Shown here in pieces: positions 12,241 to 26,290 of a stretch of 64,000 nucleotides of DNA. The position numbers and the translations under genes were made by a program. The notes below the pieces were generated by a model. That model made no database searches, was not told the origin of the DNA, and worked only from the letters and a program-made list of their open reading frames with translations. Each line of letters opens with the position of its first letter. Within the stretch, counting starts at the first letter, position 1. The DNA lies in the NCBI RefSeq assembly GCF_045679555.1, contig NC_092093.1:67291214-67355213 (forward strand), written 5' to 3'. The stretch comes from Salvelinus alpinus. Lineage: Eukaryota > Chordata > Actinopteri > Salmoniformes > Salmonidae.

Positions 12241-13307
12241 CTGGAAAACAAAAATTAATAAGATGTAGACTTGTATATAAAATATAATCAAATGCAAAAC
12301 TCCAAAAAAGACACTGATTCTTTAAACCAGGGGAGTACATGTTTCCCCCCTCATTCTGAAATTACATTTTTGTCCCCCCTAGTTGTATCATTGGAATGTG
12401 ATACAAAACGAGGCTACGGAGAGCTTTAGGACCATGCGAACGCCTCCAAGCGGTCGGGTAGGCTGTTTGGAGTGTTTATCCAACTGGGGGGAAAAAATTA
12501 TGATAGCTATGTCCCCCCCACTTCGAATAACAAAGTTGCACCCCTGCTTTATACTGTATATAATGTATATTTAACACAATTGTCTGGAAAGCCTCAGTGT
12601 ATAATGGCATACAGAAAATAGTAGCTGCTGTTGTTAACAGAAAAGGAAAAAACAGCATGAGGCATTATCTTGTTGGGTCATTACATTTTATATCACAACC
12701 CCAATTTATGAACAACTCCATCACAGTTCATGTCTACACCCTCAGACATACTTGATAATCCCCATATGGCACCTTATTACTATATAGTTCACATCTTTTC
12801 AACAGAGACCTTTTGGCCCTGGTCAAGGTCCAGCCAATCAGAATGAGTTTTTCCCTACAAAAGGTCTTTATTACAGACAGAAATACTCCTCAGTTTCATC
12901 AGCTGCCCGGTTGGTGTGTCTCACACGATCCCGCAGGTGAAGAAGCTGGACGTGGATGTCCTGGGATGGCGTGGTTACACGTAGTCTGCGTATGTGAGAC
13001 CGGTTGGAAGTACTGCCAAATTCTCTAAAACGACATTGGAGGTGGCTTATGGTAGAGAAAAGAACATTCAATTCTCTGGCCACAGCTCTGGTGGACATTC
13101 TTGCAGTCAGACTGAAAAGAAAGCTCTGCTGTTGGGAAAGCTTTATGTAGTGCCTAACTGTTTAAAGAATACATTCATTGCATTATAACGGTGACAAACG
13201 GTACTCACAATGTTGTATTGTGTTGTGTAATGGCTTTGTTGGCATGCATCAAAACTTTGTAAAAGTTTTTACCCCACCACGATGTATTTTTCTAAGGGTA
13301 AAAAAGT

Positions 13308-13380
13308 GATCCAGTGGCCTAATGGATAAGGCATCAGCCTCCGGAGCTGGGTATTGTGGGTTCAAGTCCAACCTGGGTCT
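13308..13380 (+). tRNA. tRNA-Arg(CCG)-like, CCAAC T-stem class, array unit 8
   Basis: Same variant haplotype as unit 7: one broken T-stem pair and a changed variable loop, with anticodon CCG kept. Confidence 0.55.
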
Positions 13381-13929
13381 ATTGAAAGCAGCTGTGCATT
13401 AGATCAAAGAACAGATGGGAATTGGTTCCTTCTAAGATCTGCTTGCATGAATTTGTTAGCTTTAATCACTATCATTACTAAATTCCCAATTCCCTGATGC
13501 AAAGAGTGAATTCCAAATAAATTAGGCATTATTTAATAGTAGGAGAAAAAAAAGTGACAAGAATAGTGACAATTGGAACCCCTCTTCCAGATCATGACTA
13601 GACTGCAGCCCTGTACTTCACAAAACAAACTTCTATTTATTGTCTAAGCAAATTAAGAGCACGTCAAACTGTTTTAAATCAAAGCTTTATAAGTCATAAA
13701 TAAATAAAAACATCTTCATAGTACTCCAATGACTCCAATAGATCTAGAGAATTAGTGCTGTGTGCGAGTCAGGACTCCTTTTTTTGTCAAATGTATTGTG
13801 ACAAACATGATTGTGAAACTACACGTTATAATAAATGTTGATTTGAATGTTGATTCATATTTGTGTGATGATAACAGTAGAATTGGTTTGTCTACTTGGA
13901 TCCTGCTGCTAGTGGCTGTTTTATTTTAG

Positions 13930-14085
13930 CTTAGCTGTTAGTACATTGTTGTTGTTCTTGAGGCTGGCCAGTGAGGCAGCGTAGTCCACTAGTTTTCCAA
14001 CACTCCACTTGGAACAGAAGAACATGGGCAGGCTGGAGTCTTTGCCCTCTTTGGGAAGGAAGACATTGAAATAGGTCCTCTCTGT
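13930..14085 (-). pseudogene. ZFAND1-like exon copy, array unit 8
   Basis: As unit 7, including the earlier stop after LTAKLK. Confidence 0.72.
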
Positions 14086-15151
14086 CTGGAAAACAAAAAT
14101 TAATAAGATGTAGACTTGTATATAAAATATAATCAAATGCAAAACTCCAAAAAAGACACTGATTCTTTAAACCAGGGGAGTACATGTTTCCCCCCTCATT
14201 CTGAAATTACATTTTTGTCCCCCCTAGTTGTATCATTGGAATGTGATACAAAACGAGGCTACGGAGAGCTTTAGGACCATGCGAACGCCTCCAAGCGGTC
14301 GGGTAGGCTGTTTGGAGTGTTTATCCAACTGGGGGGAAAAAATTATGATAGCTATGTCCCCCCCACTTCGAATAACAAAGTTGCACCCCTGCTTTATACT
14401 GTATATAATGTATATTTAACACAATTGTCTGGAAAGCCTCAGTGTATAATGGCATACAGAAAATAGTAGCTGCTGTTGTTAACAGAAAAGGAAAAAACAG
14501 CATGAGGCATTATCTTGTTGGGTCATTACATTTTATATCACAACCCCAATTTATGAACAACTCCATCACAGTTCATGTCTACACCCTCAGACATACTTGA
14601 TAATCCCCATATGGCACCTTATTACTATATAGTTCACATCTTTTCAACAGAGACCTTTTGGCCCTGGTCAAGGTCCAGCCAATCAGAATGAGTTTTTCCC
14701 TACAAAAGGTCTTTATTACAGACAGAAATACTCCTCAGTTTCATCAGCTGCCCGGTTGGTGTGTCTCACACGATCCCGCAGGTGAAGAAGCTGGACGTGG
14801 ATGTCCTGGGATGGCGTGGTTACACGTAGTCTGCGTATGTGAGACCGGTTGGAAGTACTGCCAAATTCTCTAAAACGACATTGGAGGTGGCTTATGGTAG
14901 AGAAAAGAACATTCAATTCTCTGGCCACAGCTCTGGTGGACATTCTTGCAGTCAGACTGAAAAGAAAGCTCTGCTGTTGGGAAAGCTTTATGTAGTGCCT
15001 AACTGTTTAAAGAATACATTCATTGCATTATAACGGTGACAAACGGTACTCACAATGTTGTATTGTGTTGTGTAATGGCTTTGTTGGCATGCATCAAAAC
15101 TTTGTAAAAGTTTTTACCCCACCACGATGTATTTTTCTCTGGTAAATAAGT

Positions 15152-15224
15152 GATCCAGTGGCCTAATGGATAAGGCATCAGCCTCCGGAGCTGGGGATTG
15201 TGGGTTCAAGTCCCACCTCGGTCT
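15152..15224 (+). tRNA. tRNA-Arg(CCG)-like, acceptor-mismatch class, array unit 9
   Basis: The 3' acceptor strand reads CTCGGTC in place of CTGGGTC, giving a C-C mismatch in the middle of the acceptor stem. Anticodon and T arms are intact. Units 9, 13, 15, 16 and 17 share this change. Confidence 0.55.
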
Positions 15225-15773
15225 ATTGAAAGCAGCTGTGCATTAGATCAAAGAACAGATGGGAATTGGTTCTTTCTAAGATCTGCTTGCATGAATTTGT
15301 TAGCTTTAATCACTATCATTACTAAATTCCCAATTCCCTGATGCAAAGAGTGAATTCCAAATAAATTTGGCATTATTTAATAGTAGGAGAAAAAAAAGTG
15401 ACAAGAATAGTGACAATTGGAACCCCTCTTCCAGATCATGACTAGACTGCAGCCCTGTACTTCACAAAACAAACTTCTATTTATTGTCTAAGCAAATTAA
15501 GAGCACGTCAAACTGTTTTAAATCAAAGCTTTATAAGTCATAAATAAATAAAAACATCTTCATAGTACTCCAATGACTCCAATAGATCTAGAGAATTAGT
15601 GCTGTGTGCGAGTCAGGACTCCTTTTTTTGTCAAATGTATTGTGACAAACATGATTGTGTAACTACACGTTATAATAAATGTTGATTTGAATGTTGATTC
15701 ATATTTGTGTGATGATAACAGTAGAATTGGTTTGTCTACTTGGATCCTGCTGCTAGTGGCTGTTTTCTTTTAG

Positions 15774-15929
15774 CTTAGCTGTTAGTACATTGTTGTTGTT
15801 CTTGAGGCTGGCCAGTGAGGCAGCGTAGTCCACTAGTTTTCCAACACTCCACTTGGAACAGAAGAAGATGGGCAGGCTGGAGTCTTTGCCCTCTTTGGGA
15901 AGGAAGACATTGAAATAGGTCCTCTCTGT
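15774..15929 (-). pseudogene. ZFAND1-like exon copy, array unit 9
   Basis: As unit 1 with Met to Ile before the FFCSKW motif. Units 13 and 15 share the change. Confidence 0.72.
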
Positions 15930-16994
15930 CTGGAAAACAAAATTAATAAGATGTAGACTTGTATATAAAATATAATCAAATGCAAAACTCCCAAAAAGAC
16001 ACTGATTCTTTAAACCAGGGGAGTACATGTTTCCCCCCTCATTCTGAAATTACATTTTTGTCCCCCCTAGTTGTATCATTGGAATGTGATACAAAACGAG
16101 GCTACGGAGAGCTTTAGGACCATGCGAACGCCTCCAAGCGGTCGGGTAGGCTGTTTGGAGTGTTTATCCAACTGGGGGGGGAAAATTATGATAGCTATGT
16201 CCCCCCCACTTCGAATAACAAAGTTGCACCCCTGCTTTATACTGTATATAATGTATATTTAACACAATTGTCTGGAAAGCCTCAGTGTAGAATGGCATAC
16301 AGTAAATAGTAGCTGCTGTTGTTAACAGCAAAGGAAAAAACAGCATGAGGCATTATCTTGTTGGGTCATTACATTTTATATCACAACCCCAATTTATGAA
16401 CAACTCCATCACAGTTCATGTCTACACCCTCAGACATACTTGATGTGCCCCATATGGCACCTTATTACTATATAGTTCACATCTTTTCAACAGAGACCTT
16501 TTGGCCCTGGTCAAGGTCCAGCCAATCAGAATGAGTTTTTCCCTACAAAAGGTCTTTATTACAGACAGAAATACTCCTCAGTTTCATCAGCTGCCCGGTT
16601 GGTGTGTCTCACACGATCCCGCAGGTGAAGAAGCTGGACGTGGATGTCCTGGGATGGCGTGGTTACACGTAGTCTGCGTATTTGAGACCGGTTGGAAGTA
16701 CTGCCAAATTCTCTAAAACGACATTGGAGGTGGCTTATGGTAGAGAAAGGAACATTCAATTCTCTGGCTACAGCTCTGGTGGACATTCTTGCAGTCAGAC
16801 TGAAAAGAAAGCTCTGCTGTTGGGAAAGCTTTATGTAGTGCCTAACTGTTTAAAGAATACATTCATTGCATTATAACGGTGACAAACGGTACTCACAATA
16901 TTGTATTGTGTTGTGTAATGGCTTTGTTGGCATGCATCAAAACTTTGTAAAGGTTTTTACCCCACCACGATGTATTTTTCTCTGGTAAATAAGT

Positions 16995-17067
16995 GATCCA
17001 GTGGCCTAATGGATAAGGCATCAGCCTCCGGAGCTGGGGATTGTGGGTTCAAGTCCCACCTGGGTCT
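16995..17067 (+). tRNA. tRNA-Arg(CCG)-like gene, array unit 10
   Basis: Intact cloverleaf identical to unit 1, anticodon CCG. It is the only fully paired copy after unit 5. Confidence 0.8.
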
Positions 17068-17616
17068 ATTGAAAGCAGCTGTGCATTAGATCAAAGAACA
17101 GATGGGATTTGGTTCTTTCTAAGATCTGCTTGCATGAATTTGTTAGCTTTAATCACTATCATTACTAAATTCCCAATTCCCTGATGCAAAGAGTGAATTC
17201 CAAATAAATTATCCATTATTTAATAGTAGGAGAAGAAAAAGTGACAAGAATAGTGACAATTGGAACCCCTCTTCCAGATCATGACTAGACTGCAGCCCTG
17301 TACTTCACAAAACAAACTTCTATTTATTGTCTAAGCAAATTAAGAGCACGTCAAACTGTTTTAAATCAAAGCTTTATAAGTCATAAATAAATAAAAACAT
17401 CTTCATAGTACTCCAATGACTCCAATAGATCTAGAGAATTAGTGCTGTATGCGAGTCAGGACTCCTTTTTTTGTCAAATGTATTGTGACAAACATGATTG
17501 TGAAACTACACGTTATAATAAATGTTGATTTGAATTTTGATTCATATTTGTGTGATGATAACAGTAGAATTGGTTTGTCTACTTGGATCCTGCTGCTAGT
17601 GGCTGTTTTCTTTTAG

Positions 17617-17772
17617 CTTAGCTGTTAGTACATTGTTGTTGTTCTTGAGGCTGGCCAGTGAGGCAGCGTAGTCCACTAGTTTTCCAACACTCCACTTGGA
17701 ACAGAAGAACATGGGCAGGCTGGAGTCTTTGCCCTCTTTGGGAAGGAAGACATTGAAATAGGTCCTCTCTGT
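17617..17772 (-). pseudogene. ZFAND1-like exon copy, array unit 10
   Basis: Same translation as unit 1. Confidence 0.72.
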
Positions 17773-18839
17773 CTGGAAAACAAAAATTAATAAGATGTAG
17801 ACTTGTATACAAAATATAATCAAATGCAAAACTCCCAAAAAGACACTGATTCTTTAAACCAGGGGAGTACATGTTTCCCCCCTCATTCTGAAATTACATT
17901 TTTGTCTCCCCTAGTTGTATCATTGGAATGTGATACAAAACGAGGCTACGGAGAGCTTTAGGACCATGCGAACGCCTCCAAGCGGTCGGGTAGGCTGTTT
18001 GGAGTGTTTATCCAACTGGGGGGGGAAAATTATGATAGCTATGTCCCCCCCACTTCGAATAACAAAGTTGCACCCCTGCTTTATACTGTATATAATGTAT
18101 ATTTAACACAATTGTCTGGAAAGCCTCAGTGTATAATGGCATACAGAAAATAGTAGCTGCTGTTGTTAACAGCAAAGGAAAAAACAGCATGAGGCATTAT
18201 CTTGTTGGGTCATTACATTTTATATCACAACCCCAATTTATGAACAACTCCATCACAGTTCATGTCTACACCCTCAGACATACTTGATGTGCCCCATATG
18301 GCACCTTATTACTATATAGTTCACATCTTTTCAACAGAGACCTTTTGGCCCTGGTCAAGGTCCAGCCAATCAGAATGAGTTTTTCCCTACAAAAGGTCTT
18401 TATTACAGACAGAAATACTCCTCAGTTTCATCAGCTGCCCGGTTGGTGGGTCTCACACGATCCCGCAGGTGAAGAAGCTGGACGTGGATGTCCTGGGATG
18501 GCGTGGTTACACGTAGTCTGCGTATGTGAGACCGGTTGGAAGTACTGCCAAATTCTCTAAAACGACATTGGAGGTGGCTTATGGTAGAGAAAAGAACATT
18601 CAATTCTCTGGCCACAGCTCTGGTGGACATTCTTGCAGTCAGACTGAAAAGAAAGCTCTGCTGTTGGGAAAGCTTTATGTAGTGCCTAACTGTTTAAAGA
18701 ATACATTCATTGCATTATAACGGTGACAAACGGTACTCACAATGTTGTATTGTGTTGTGTAATGGCTTTGTTGGCATGCATCAAAACTTTGTAAAAGTTT
18801 TTACCCCACCACGATGTATTTTTCTAAGGGTAAAAAAGT

Positions 18840-18912
18840 GATCCAGTGGCCTAATGGATAAGGCATCAGCCTCCGGAGCTGGGTATTGTGGGTTCAAGTC
18901 CAACCTGGGTCT
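18840..18912 (+). tRNA. tRNA-Arg(CCG)-like, CCAAC T-stem class, array unit 11
   Basis: Same linked haplotype as unit 7, with one broken T-stem pair and the altered 5' flank. Confidence 0.55.
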
Positions 18913-19461
18913 ATTGAAAGCAGCTGTGCATTAGATCAAAGAACAGATGGGAATTGGTTCCTTCTAAGATCTGCTTGCATGAATTTGTTAGCTTTAATCA
19001 CTATCATTACTAAATTCCCAATTCCCTGATGCAAAGAGTGAATTCCAAATAAATTAGGCATTATTTAATAGTAGGAGAAAAAAAAGTGACAAGAATAGTG
19101 ACAATTGGAACCCCTCTTCCAGATCATGACTAGACTGCAGCCCTGTACTTCACAAAACAAACTTCTATTTATTGTCTAAGCAAATTAAGAGCACGTCAAA
19201 CTGTTTTAAATCAAAGCTTTATAAGTCATAAATAAATAAAAACATCTTCATAGTACTCCAATGACTCCAATAGATCTAGAGAATTAGTGCTGTGTGCGAG
19301 TCAGGACTCCTTTTTTTGTCAAATGTATTGTGACAAACATGATTGTGAAACTACACGTTATAATAAATGTTGATTTGAATGTTGATTCATATTTGTGTGA
19401 TGATAACAGTAGAATTGGTTTGTCTACTTGGATCCTGCTGCTAGTGGCTGTTTTATTTTAG

Positions 19462-19617
19462 CTTAGCTGTTAGTACATTGTTGTTGTTCTTGAGGCTGGC
19501 CAGTGAGGCAGCGTAGTCCACTAGTTTTCCAACACTCCACTTGGAACAGAAGAACATGGGCAGGCTGGAGTCTTTGCCCTCTTTGGGAAGGAAGACATTG
19601 AAATAGGTCCTCTCTGT
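19462..19617 (-). pseudogene. ZFAND1-like exon copy, array unit 11
   Basis: As unit 7, with the earlier stop after LTAKLK. Confidence 0.72.
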
Positions 19618-20684
19618 CTGGAAAACAAAAATTAATAAGATGTAGACTTGTATACAAAATATAATCAAATGCAAAACTCCCAAAAAGACACTGATTCTTT
19701 AAACCAGGGGAGTACATGTTTCCCCCCTCATTCTGAAATTACATTTTTGTCTCCCCTAGTTGTATCATTGGAATGTGATACAAAACGAGGCTACGGAGAG
19801 CTTTAGGACCATGCGAACGCCTCCAAGCGGTCGGGTAGGCTGTTTGGAGTGTTTATCCAACTGGGGGGGGAAAATTATGATAGCTATGTCCCCCCCACTT
19901 CGAATAACAAAGTTGCACCCCTGCTTTATACTGTATATAATGTATATTTAACACAATTGTCTGGAAAGCCTCAGTGTATAATGGCATACAGAAAATAGTA
20001 GCTGCTGTTGTTAACAGCAAAGGAAAAAACAGCATGAGGCATTATCTTGTTGGGTCATTACATTTTATATCACAACCCCAATTTATGAACAACTCCATCA
20101 CAGTTCATGTCTACACCCTCAGACATACTTGATGTGCCCCATATGGCACCTTATTACTATATAGTTCACATCTTTTCAACAGAGACCTTTTGGCCCTGGT
20201 CAAGGTCCAGCCAATCAGAATGAGTTTTTCCCTACAAAAGGTCTTTATTACAGACAGAAATACTCCTCAGTTTCATCAGCTGCCCGGTTGGTGGGTCTCA
20301 CACGATCCCGCAGGTGAAGAAGCTGGACGTGGATGTCCTGGGATGGCGTGGTTACACGTAGTCTGCGTATGTGAGACCGGTTGGAAGTACTGCCAAATTC
20401 TCTAAAACGACATTGGAGGTGGCTTATGGTAGAGAAAAGAACATTCAATTCTCTGGCCACAGCTCTGGTGGACATTCTTGCAGTCAGACTGAAAAGAAAG
20501 CTCTGCTGTTGGGAAAGCTTTATGTAGTGCCTAACTGTTTAAAGAATACATTCATTGCATTATAACGGTGACAAACGGTACTCACAATGTTGTATTGTGT
20601 TGTGTAATGGCTTTGTTGGCATGCATCAAAACTTTGTAAAAGTTTTTACCCCACCACGATGTATTTTTCTAAGGGTAAAAAAGT

Positions 20685-20757
20685 GATCCAGTGGCCTAAT
20701 GGATAAGGCATCAGCCTCCGGAGCTGGGTATTGTGGGTTCAAGTCCAACCTGGGTCT
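20685..20757 (+). tRNA. tRNA-Arg(CCG)-like, CCAAC T-stem class, array unit 12
   Basis: Same linked haplotype as unit 7, with one broken T-stem pair and the altered 5' flank. Confidence 0.55.
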
Positions 20758-21306
20758 ATTGAAAGCAGCTGTGCATTAGATCAAAGAACAGATGGGAATT
20801 GGTTCCTTCTAAGATCTGCTTGCATGAATTTGTTAGCTTTAATCACTATCATTACTAAATTCCCAATTCCCTGATGCAAAGAGTGAATTCCAAATAAATT
20901 AGGCATTATTTAATAGTAGGAGAAAAAAAAGTGACAAGAATAGTGACAATTGGAACCCCTCTTCCAGATCATGACTAGACTGCAGCCCTGTACTTCACAA
21001 AACAAACTTCTATTTATTGTCTAAGCAAATTAAGAGCACGTCAAACTGTTTTAAATCAAAGCTTTATAAGTCATAAATAAATAAAAACATCTTCATAGTA
21101 CTCCAATGACTCCAATAGATCTAGAGAATTAGTGCTGTGTGCGAGTCAGGACTCCTTTTTTTGTCAAATGTATTGTGACAAACATGATTGTGAAACTACA
21201 CGTTATAATAAATGTTGATTTGAATGTTGATTCATATTTGTGTGATGATAACAGTAGAATTGGTTTGTCTACTTGGATCCTGCTGCTAGTGGCTGTTTTC
21301 TTTTAG

Positions 21307-21462
21307 CTTAGCTGTTAGTACATTGTTGTTGTTCTTGAGGCTGGCCAGTGAGGCAGCGTAGTCCACTAGTTTTCCAACACTCCACTTGGAACAGAAGAAC
21401 ATGGGCAGGCTGGAGTCTTTGCCCTCTTTGGGAAGGAAGACATTGAAATAGGTCCTCTCTGT
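21307..21462 (-). pseudogene. ZFAND1-like exon copy, array unit 12
   Basis: Same translation as unit 1. Confidence 0.72.
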
Positions 21463-22528
21463 CTGGAAAACAAAAATTAATAAGATGTAGACTTGTATAT
21501 AAAATATAATCAAATGCAAAACTCCAAAAAAGACACTGATTCTTTAAACCAGGGGAGTACATGTTTCCCCCCTCATTCTGAAATTACATTTTTGTCCCCC
21601 CTAGTTGTATCATTGGAATGTGATACAAAACGAGGCTACGGAGAGCTTTAGGACCATGCGAACGCCTCCAAGCGGTCGGGTAGGCTGTTTGGAGTGTTTA
21701 TCCAACTGGGGGGAAAAAATTATGATAGCTATGTCCCCCCCACTTCGAATAACAAAGTTGCACCCCTGCTTTATACTGTATATAATGTATATTTAACACA
21801 ATTGTCTGGAAAGCCTCAGTGTATAATGGCATACAGAAAATAGTAGCTGCTGTTGTTAACAGAAAAGGAAAAAACAGCATGAGGCATTATCTTGTTGGGT
21901 CATTACATTTTATATCACAACCCCAATTTATGAACAACTCCATCACAGTTCATGTCTACACCCTCAGACATACTTGATAATCCCCATATGGCACCTTATT
22001 ACTATATAGTTCACATCTTTTCAACAGAGACCTTTTGGCCCTGGTCAAGGTCCAGCCAATCAGAATGAGTTTTTCCCTACAAAAGGTCTTTATTACAGAC
22101 AGAAATACTCCTCAGTTTCATCAGCTGCCCGGTTGGTGTGTCTCACACGATCCCGCAGGTGAAGAAGCTGGACGTGGATGTCCTGGGATGGCGTGGTTAC
22201 ACGTAGTCTGCGTATGTGAGACCGGTTGGAAGTACTGCCAAATTCTCTAAAACGACATTGGAGGTGGCTTATGGTAGAGAAAAGAACATTCAATTCTCTG
22301 GCCACAGCTCTGGTGGACATTCTTGCAGTCAGACTGAAAAGAAAGCTCTGCTGTTGGGAAAGCTTTATGTAGTGCCTAACTGTTTAAAGAATACATTCAT
22401 TGCATTATAACGGTGACAAACGGTACTCACAATGTTGTATTGTGTTGTGTAATGGCTTTGTTGGCATGCATCAAAACTTTGTAAAAGTTTTTACCCCACC
22501 ACGATGTATTTTTCTCTGGTAAATAAGT

Positions 22529-22601
22529 GATCCAGTGGCCTAATGGATAAGGCATCAGCCTCCGGAGCTGGGGATTGTGGGTTCAAGTCCCACCTCGGTC
22601 T
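22529..22601 (+). tRNA. tRNA-Arg(CCG)-like, acceptor-mismatch class, array unit 13
   Basis: CTCGGTC acceptor strand as in unit 9, which lies 7377 bp (four units) upstream. Confidence 0.55.
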
Positions 22602-23150
22602 ATTGAAAGCAGCTGTGCATTAGATCAAAGAACAGATGGGAATTGGTTCTTTCTAAGATCTGCTTGCATGAATTTGTTAGCTTTAATCACTATCATTACT
22701 AAATTCCCAATTCCCTGATGCAAAGAGTGAATTCCAAATAAATTTGGCATTATTTAATAGTAGGAGAAAAAAAAGTGAGAAGAATAGTGACAATTGGAAC
22801 CCCTCTTCCAGATCTTGACTAGACTGCAGCCCTGTACTTCACAAAACAAACTTCTATTTATTGTCTAAGCAAATTAAGAGCACGTCAAACTGTTTTAAAT
22901 CAAAGCTTTATAAGTCATAAATAAATAAAAACATCTTCATAGTACTCCAATGACTCCAATAGATCTAGAGAATTAGTGCTGTGTGCGAGTCAGGACTCCT
23001 TTTTTTGTCAAATGTATTGTGACAAACATGATTGTGTAACTACACGTTATAATAAATGTTGATTTGAATGTTGATTCATATTTGTGTGATGATAACAGTA
23101 GAATTGGTTTGTCTACTTGGATCCTGCTGCTAGTGGCTGTTTTCTTTTAG

Positions 23151-23306
23151 CTTAGCTGTTAGTACATTGTTGTTGTTCTTGAGGCTGGCCAGTGAGGCAG
23201 CGTAGTCCACTAGTTTTCCAACACTCCACTTGGAACAGAAGAAGATGGGCAGGCTGGAGTCTTTGCCCTCTTTGGGAAGGAAGACATTGAAATAGGTCCT
23301 CTCTGT
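23151..23306 (-). pseudogene. ZFAND1-like exon copy, array unit 13
   Basis: Met to Ile variant, identical to unit 9, which lies exactly 7377 bp upstream. Confidence 0.72.
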
Positions 23307-24373
23307 CTGGAAAACAAAATTAATAAGATGTAGACTTGTATATAAAATATAATCAAATGCAAAACTCCCAAAAAGACACTGATTCTTTAAACCAGGGGAG
23401 TACATGTTTCCCCCCTCATTCTGAAATTACATTTTTGTCCCCCCTAGTTGTATCATTGGAATGTGATACAAAACGAGGCTACGGAGAGCTTTAGGACCAT
23501 GCGAACGCCTCCAAGCGGTCGGGTAGGCTGTTTGGAGTGTTTATCCAACTGAGGGGGAAACAATTATGATAGCTATGTCCCCCCCACTTCGAATAACAAA
23601 GTTGCACCCCTGCTTTATACTGTATATAATGTATATTTAACACAATTGTCTGGAAAGCCTCAGTGTAGAATGGCATACAGTAAATAGTAGCTGCTGTTGT
23701 TAACAGCAAAGGAAAAAACAGCATGAGGCATTATCTTGTTGGGTCATTACATTTTATATCACAACCCCAATTTATGAACAACTCCATCACAGTTCATGTC
23801 TACACCCTCAGACATACTTGATGTGCCCCATATGGCACCTTATTACTATATAGTTCACATCTTTTCAACAGAGACCTTTTGGCCCTGGTCAAGGTCCAGC
23901 CAATTAGAATGAGTTTTTCCCTACAAAAGGTCTTTATTACAGACAGAAATACTCCTCAGTTTCATCAGCTGCCCGGTTGGTGGGTCTCACACGATCCCGC
24001 AGGTGAAGAAGCTGGACGTGGATGTCCTGGGATGGCGTGGTTACACGTAGTCTGCGTATGTGAGACCGGTTGGAAGTACTGCCAAATTCTCTAAAACGAC
24101 ATTGGAGGTGGCTTATGGTAGAGAAAAGAACATTCAATTCTCTGGCCACAGCTCTGGTGGACATTCTTGCAGTCAGACTGAAAAGAAAGCTCTGCTGTTG
24201 GGAAAGCTTTATGTAGTGCCTAACTGTTTAAAGAATACATTCATTGCATTATAACGGTGACAAACGGTACTCACAATGTTGTATTGTGTTGTGTAATGGC
24301 TTTGTTGGCATGCATCAAAACTTTGTAAAAGTTTTTACCCCACCACGATGTATTTTTCTAAGGGTAAAAAAGT

Positions 24374-24446
24374 GATCCAGTGGCCTAATGGATAAGGCAT
24401 CAGCCTCCGGAGCTGGGTATTGTGGGTTCAAGTCCAACCTGGGTCT
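24374..24446 (+). tRNA. tRNA-Arg(CCG)-like, CCAAC T-stem class, array unit 14
   Basis: Same linked haplotype as unit 7. This is its last occurrence in the array. Confidence 0.55.
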
Positions 24447-24995
24447 ATTGAAAGCAGCTGTGCATTAGATCAAAGAACAGATGGGAATTGGTTCCTTCTA
24501 AGATCTGCTTGCATGAATTTGTTAGCTTTAATCACTATCATTACTAAATTCCCAATTCCCTGATGCAAAGAGTGAATTCCAAATAAATTAGGCATTATTT
24601 AATAGTAGGAGAAAAAAAAGTGACAAGAATAGTGACAATTGGAACCCCTCTTCCAGATCATGACTAGACTGCAGCCCTGTACTTCACAAAACAAACTTCT
24701 ATTTATTGTCTAAGCAAATTAAGAGCACGTCAAACTGTTTTAAATCAAAGCTTTATAAGTCATAAATAAATAAAAACATCTTCATAGTACTCCAATGACT
24801 CCAATAGATCTAGAGAATTAGTGCTGTGTGCGAGTCAGGACTCCTTTTTTTGTCAAATGTATTGTGACAAACATGATTGTGAAACTACACGTTATAATAA
24901 ATGTTGATTTGAATGTTGATTCATATTTGTGTGATGATAACAGTAGAATTGGTTTGTCTACTTGGATCCTGCTGCTAGTGGCTGTTTTCTTTTAG

Positions 24996-25151
24996 CTTAG
25001 CTGTTAGTACATTGTTGTTGTTCTTGAGGCTGGCCAGTGAGGCAGCGTAGTCCACTAGTTTTCCAACACTCCACTTGGAACAGAAGAACATGGGCAGGCT
25101 GGAGTCTTTGCCCTCTTTGGGAAGGAAGACATTGAAATAGGTCCTCTCTGT
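24996..25151 (-). pseudogene. ZFAND1-like exon copy, array unit 14
   Basis: Same translation as unit 1. Confidence 0.72.
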
Positions 25152-26218
25152 CTGGAAAACAAAAATTAATAAGATGTAGACTTGTATATAAAATATAATC
25201 AAATGCAAAACTCCCAAAAAGACACTGATTCTTTAAACCAGGGGAGTACATGTTTCCCCCCTCATTCTGAAATTACATTTTTGTCCCCCCTAGTTGTATC
25301 ATTGGAATGTGATACAAAACGAGGCTACGGAGAGCTTTAGGACCATGCGAACGCCTCCAAGCGGTCGGGTAGGCTGTTTGGAGTGTTTATCCAACTGGGG
25401 GGGAAAAAATTATGATAGCTATGTCCCCCCCACTTCGAATAACAAAGTTGCACCCCTGCTTTATACTGTATATAATGTATATTTAACACAATTGTCTGGA
25501 AAGCCTCAGTGTATAATGGCATACAGAAAATAGTAGCTGCTGTTGTTAACAGAAAAGGAAAAAACAGCATGAGGCATTATCTTGTTGGGTCATTACATTT
25601 TATATCACAACCCCAATTTATGAACAACTCCATCACAGTTCATGTCTACACCCTCAGACATACTTGATAATCCCCATATGGCACCTTATTACTATATAGT
25701 TCACATCTTTTCAACAGAGACCTTTTGGCCCTGGTCAAGGTCCAGCCAATCAGAATGAGTTTTTCCCTACAAAAGGTCTTTATTACAGACAGAAATACTC
25801 CTCAGTTTCATCAGCTGCCCGGTTGGTGTGTCTCACACGATCCCGCAGGTGAAGAAGCTGGACGTGGATGTCCTGGGATGGCGTGGTTACACGTAGTCTG
25901 CGTATGTGAGACCGGTTGGAAGTACTGCCAAATTCTCTAAAACGACATTGGAGGTGGCTTATGGTAGAGAAAAGAACATTCAATTCTCTGGCCACAGCTC
26001 TGGTGGACATTCTTGCAGTCAGACTGAAAAGAAAGCTCTGCTGTTGGGAAAGCTTTATGTAGTGCCTAACTGTTTAAAGAATACATTCATTGCATTATAA
26101 CGGTGACAAACGGTACTCACAATGTTGTATTGTGTTGTGTAATGGCTTTGTTGGCATGCATCAAAACTTTGTAAAAGTTTTTACCCCACCACGATGTATT
26201 TTTCTCTGGTAAATAAGT

Positions 26219-26290
26219 GATCCAGTGGCCTAATGGATAAGGCATCAGCCTCGGAGCTGGGGATTGTGGGTTCAAGTCCCACCTCGGTCT
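26219..26290 (+). pseudogene. tRNA-Arg pseudogene, anticodon-loop deletion, array unit 15
   Basis: One base is missing from the anticodon loop (CTCGGA, six bases, in place of CTCCGGA), and the acceptor carries the CTCGGTC mismatch. A six-base loop cannot present CCG normally, so this copy is very probably dead. Confidence 0.7.
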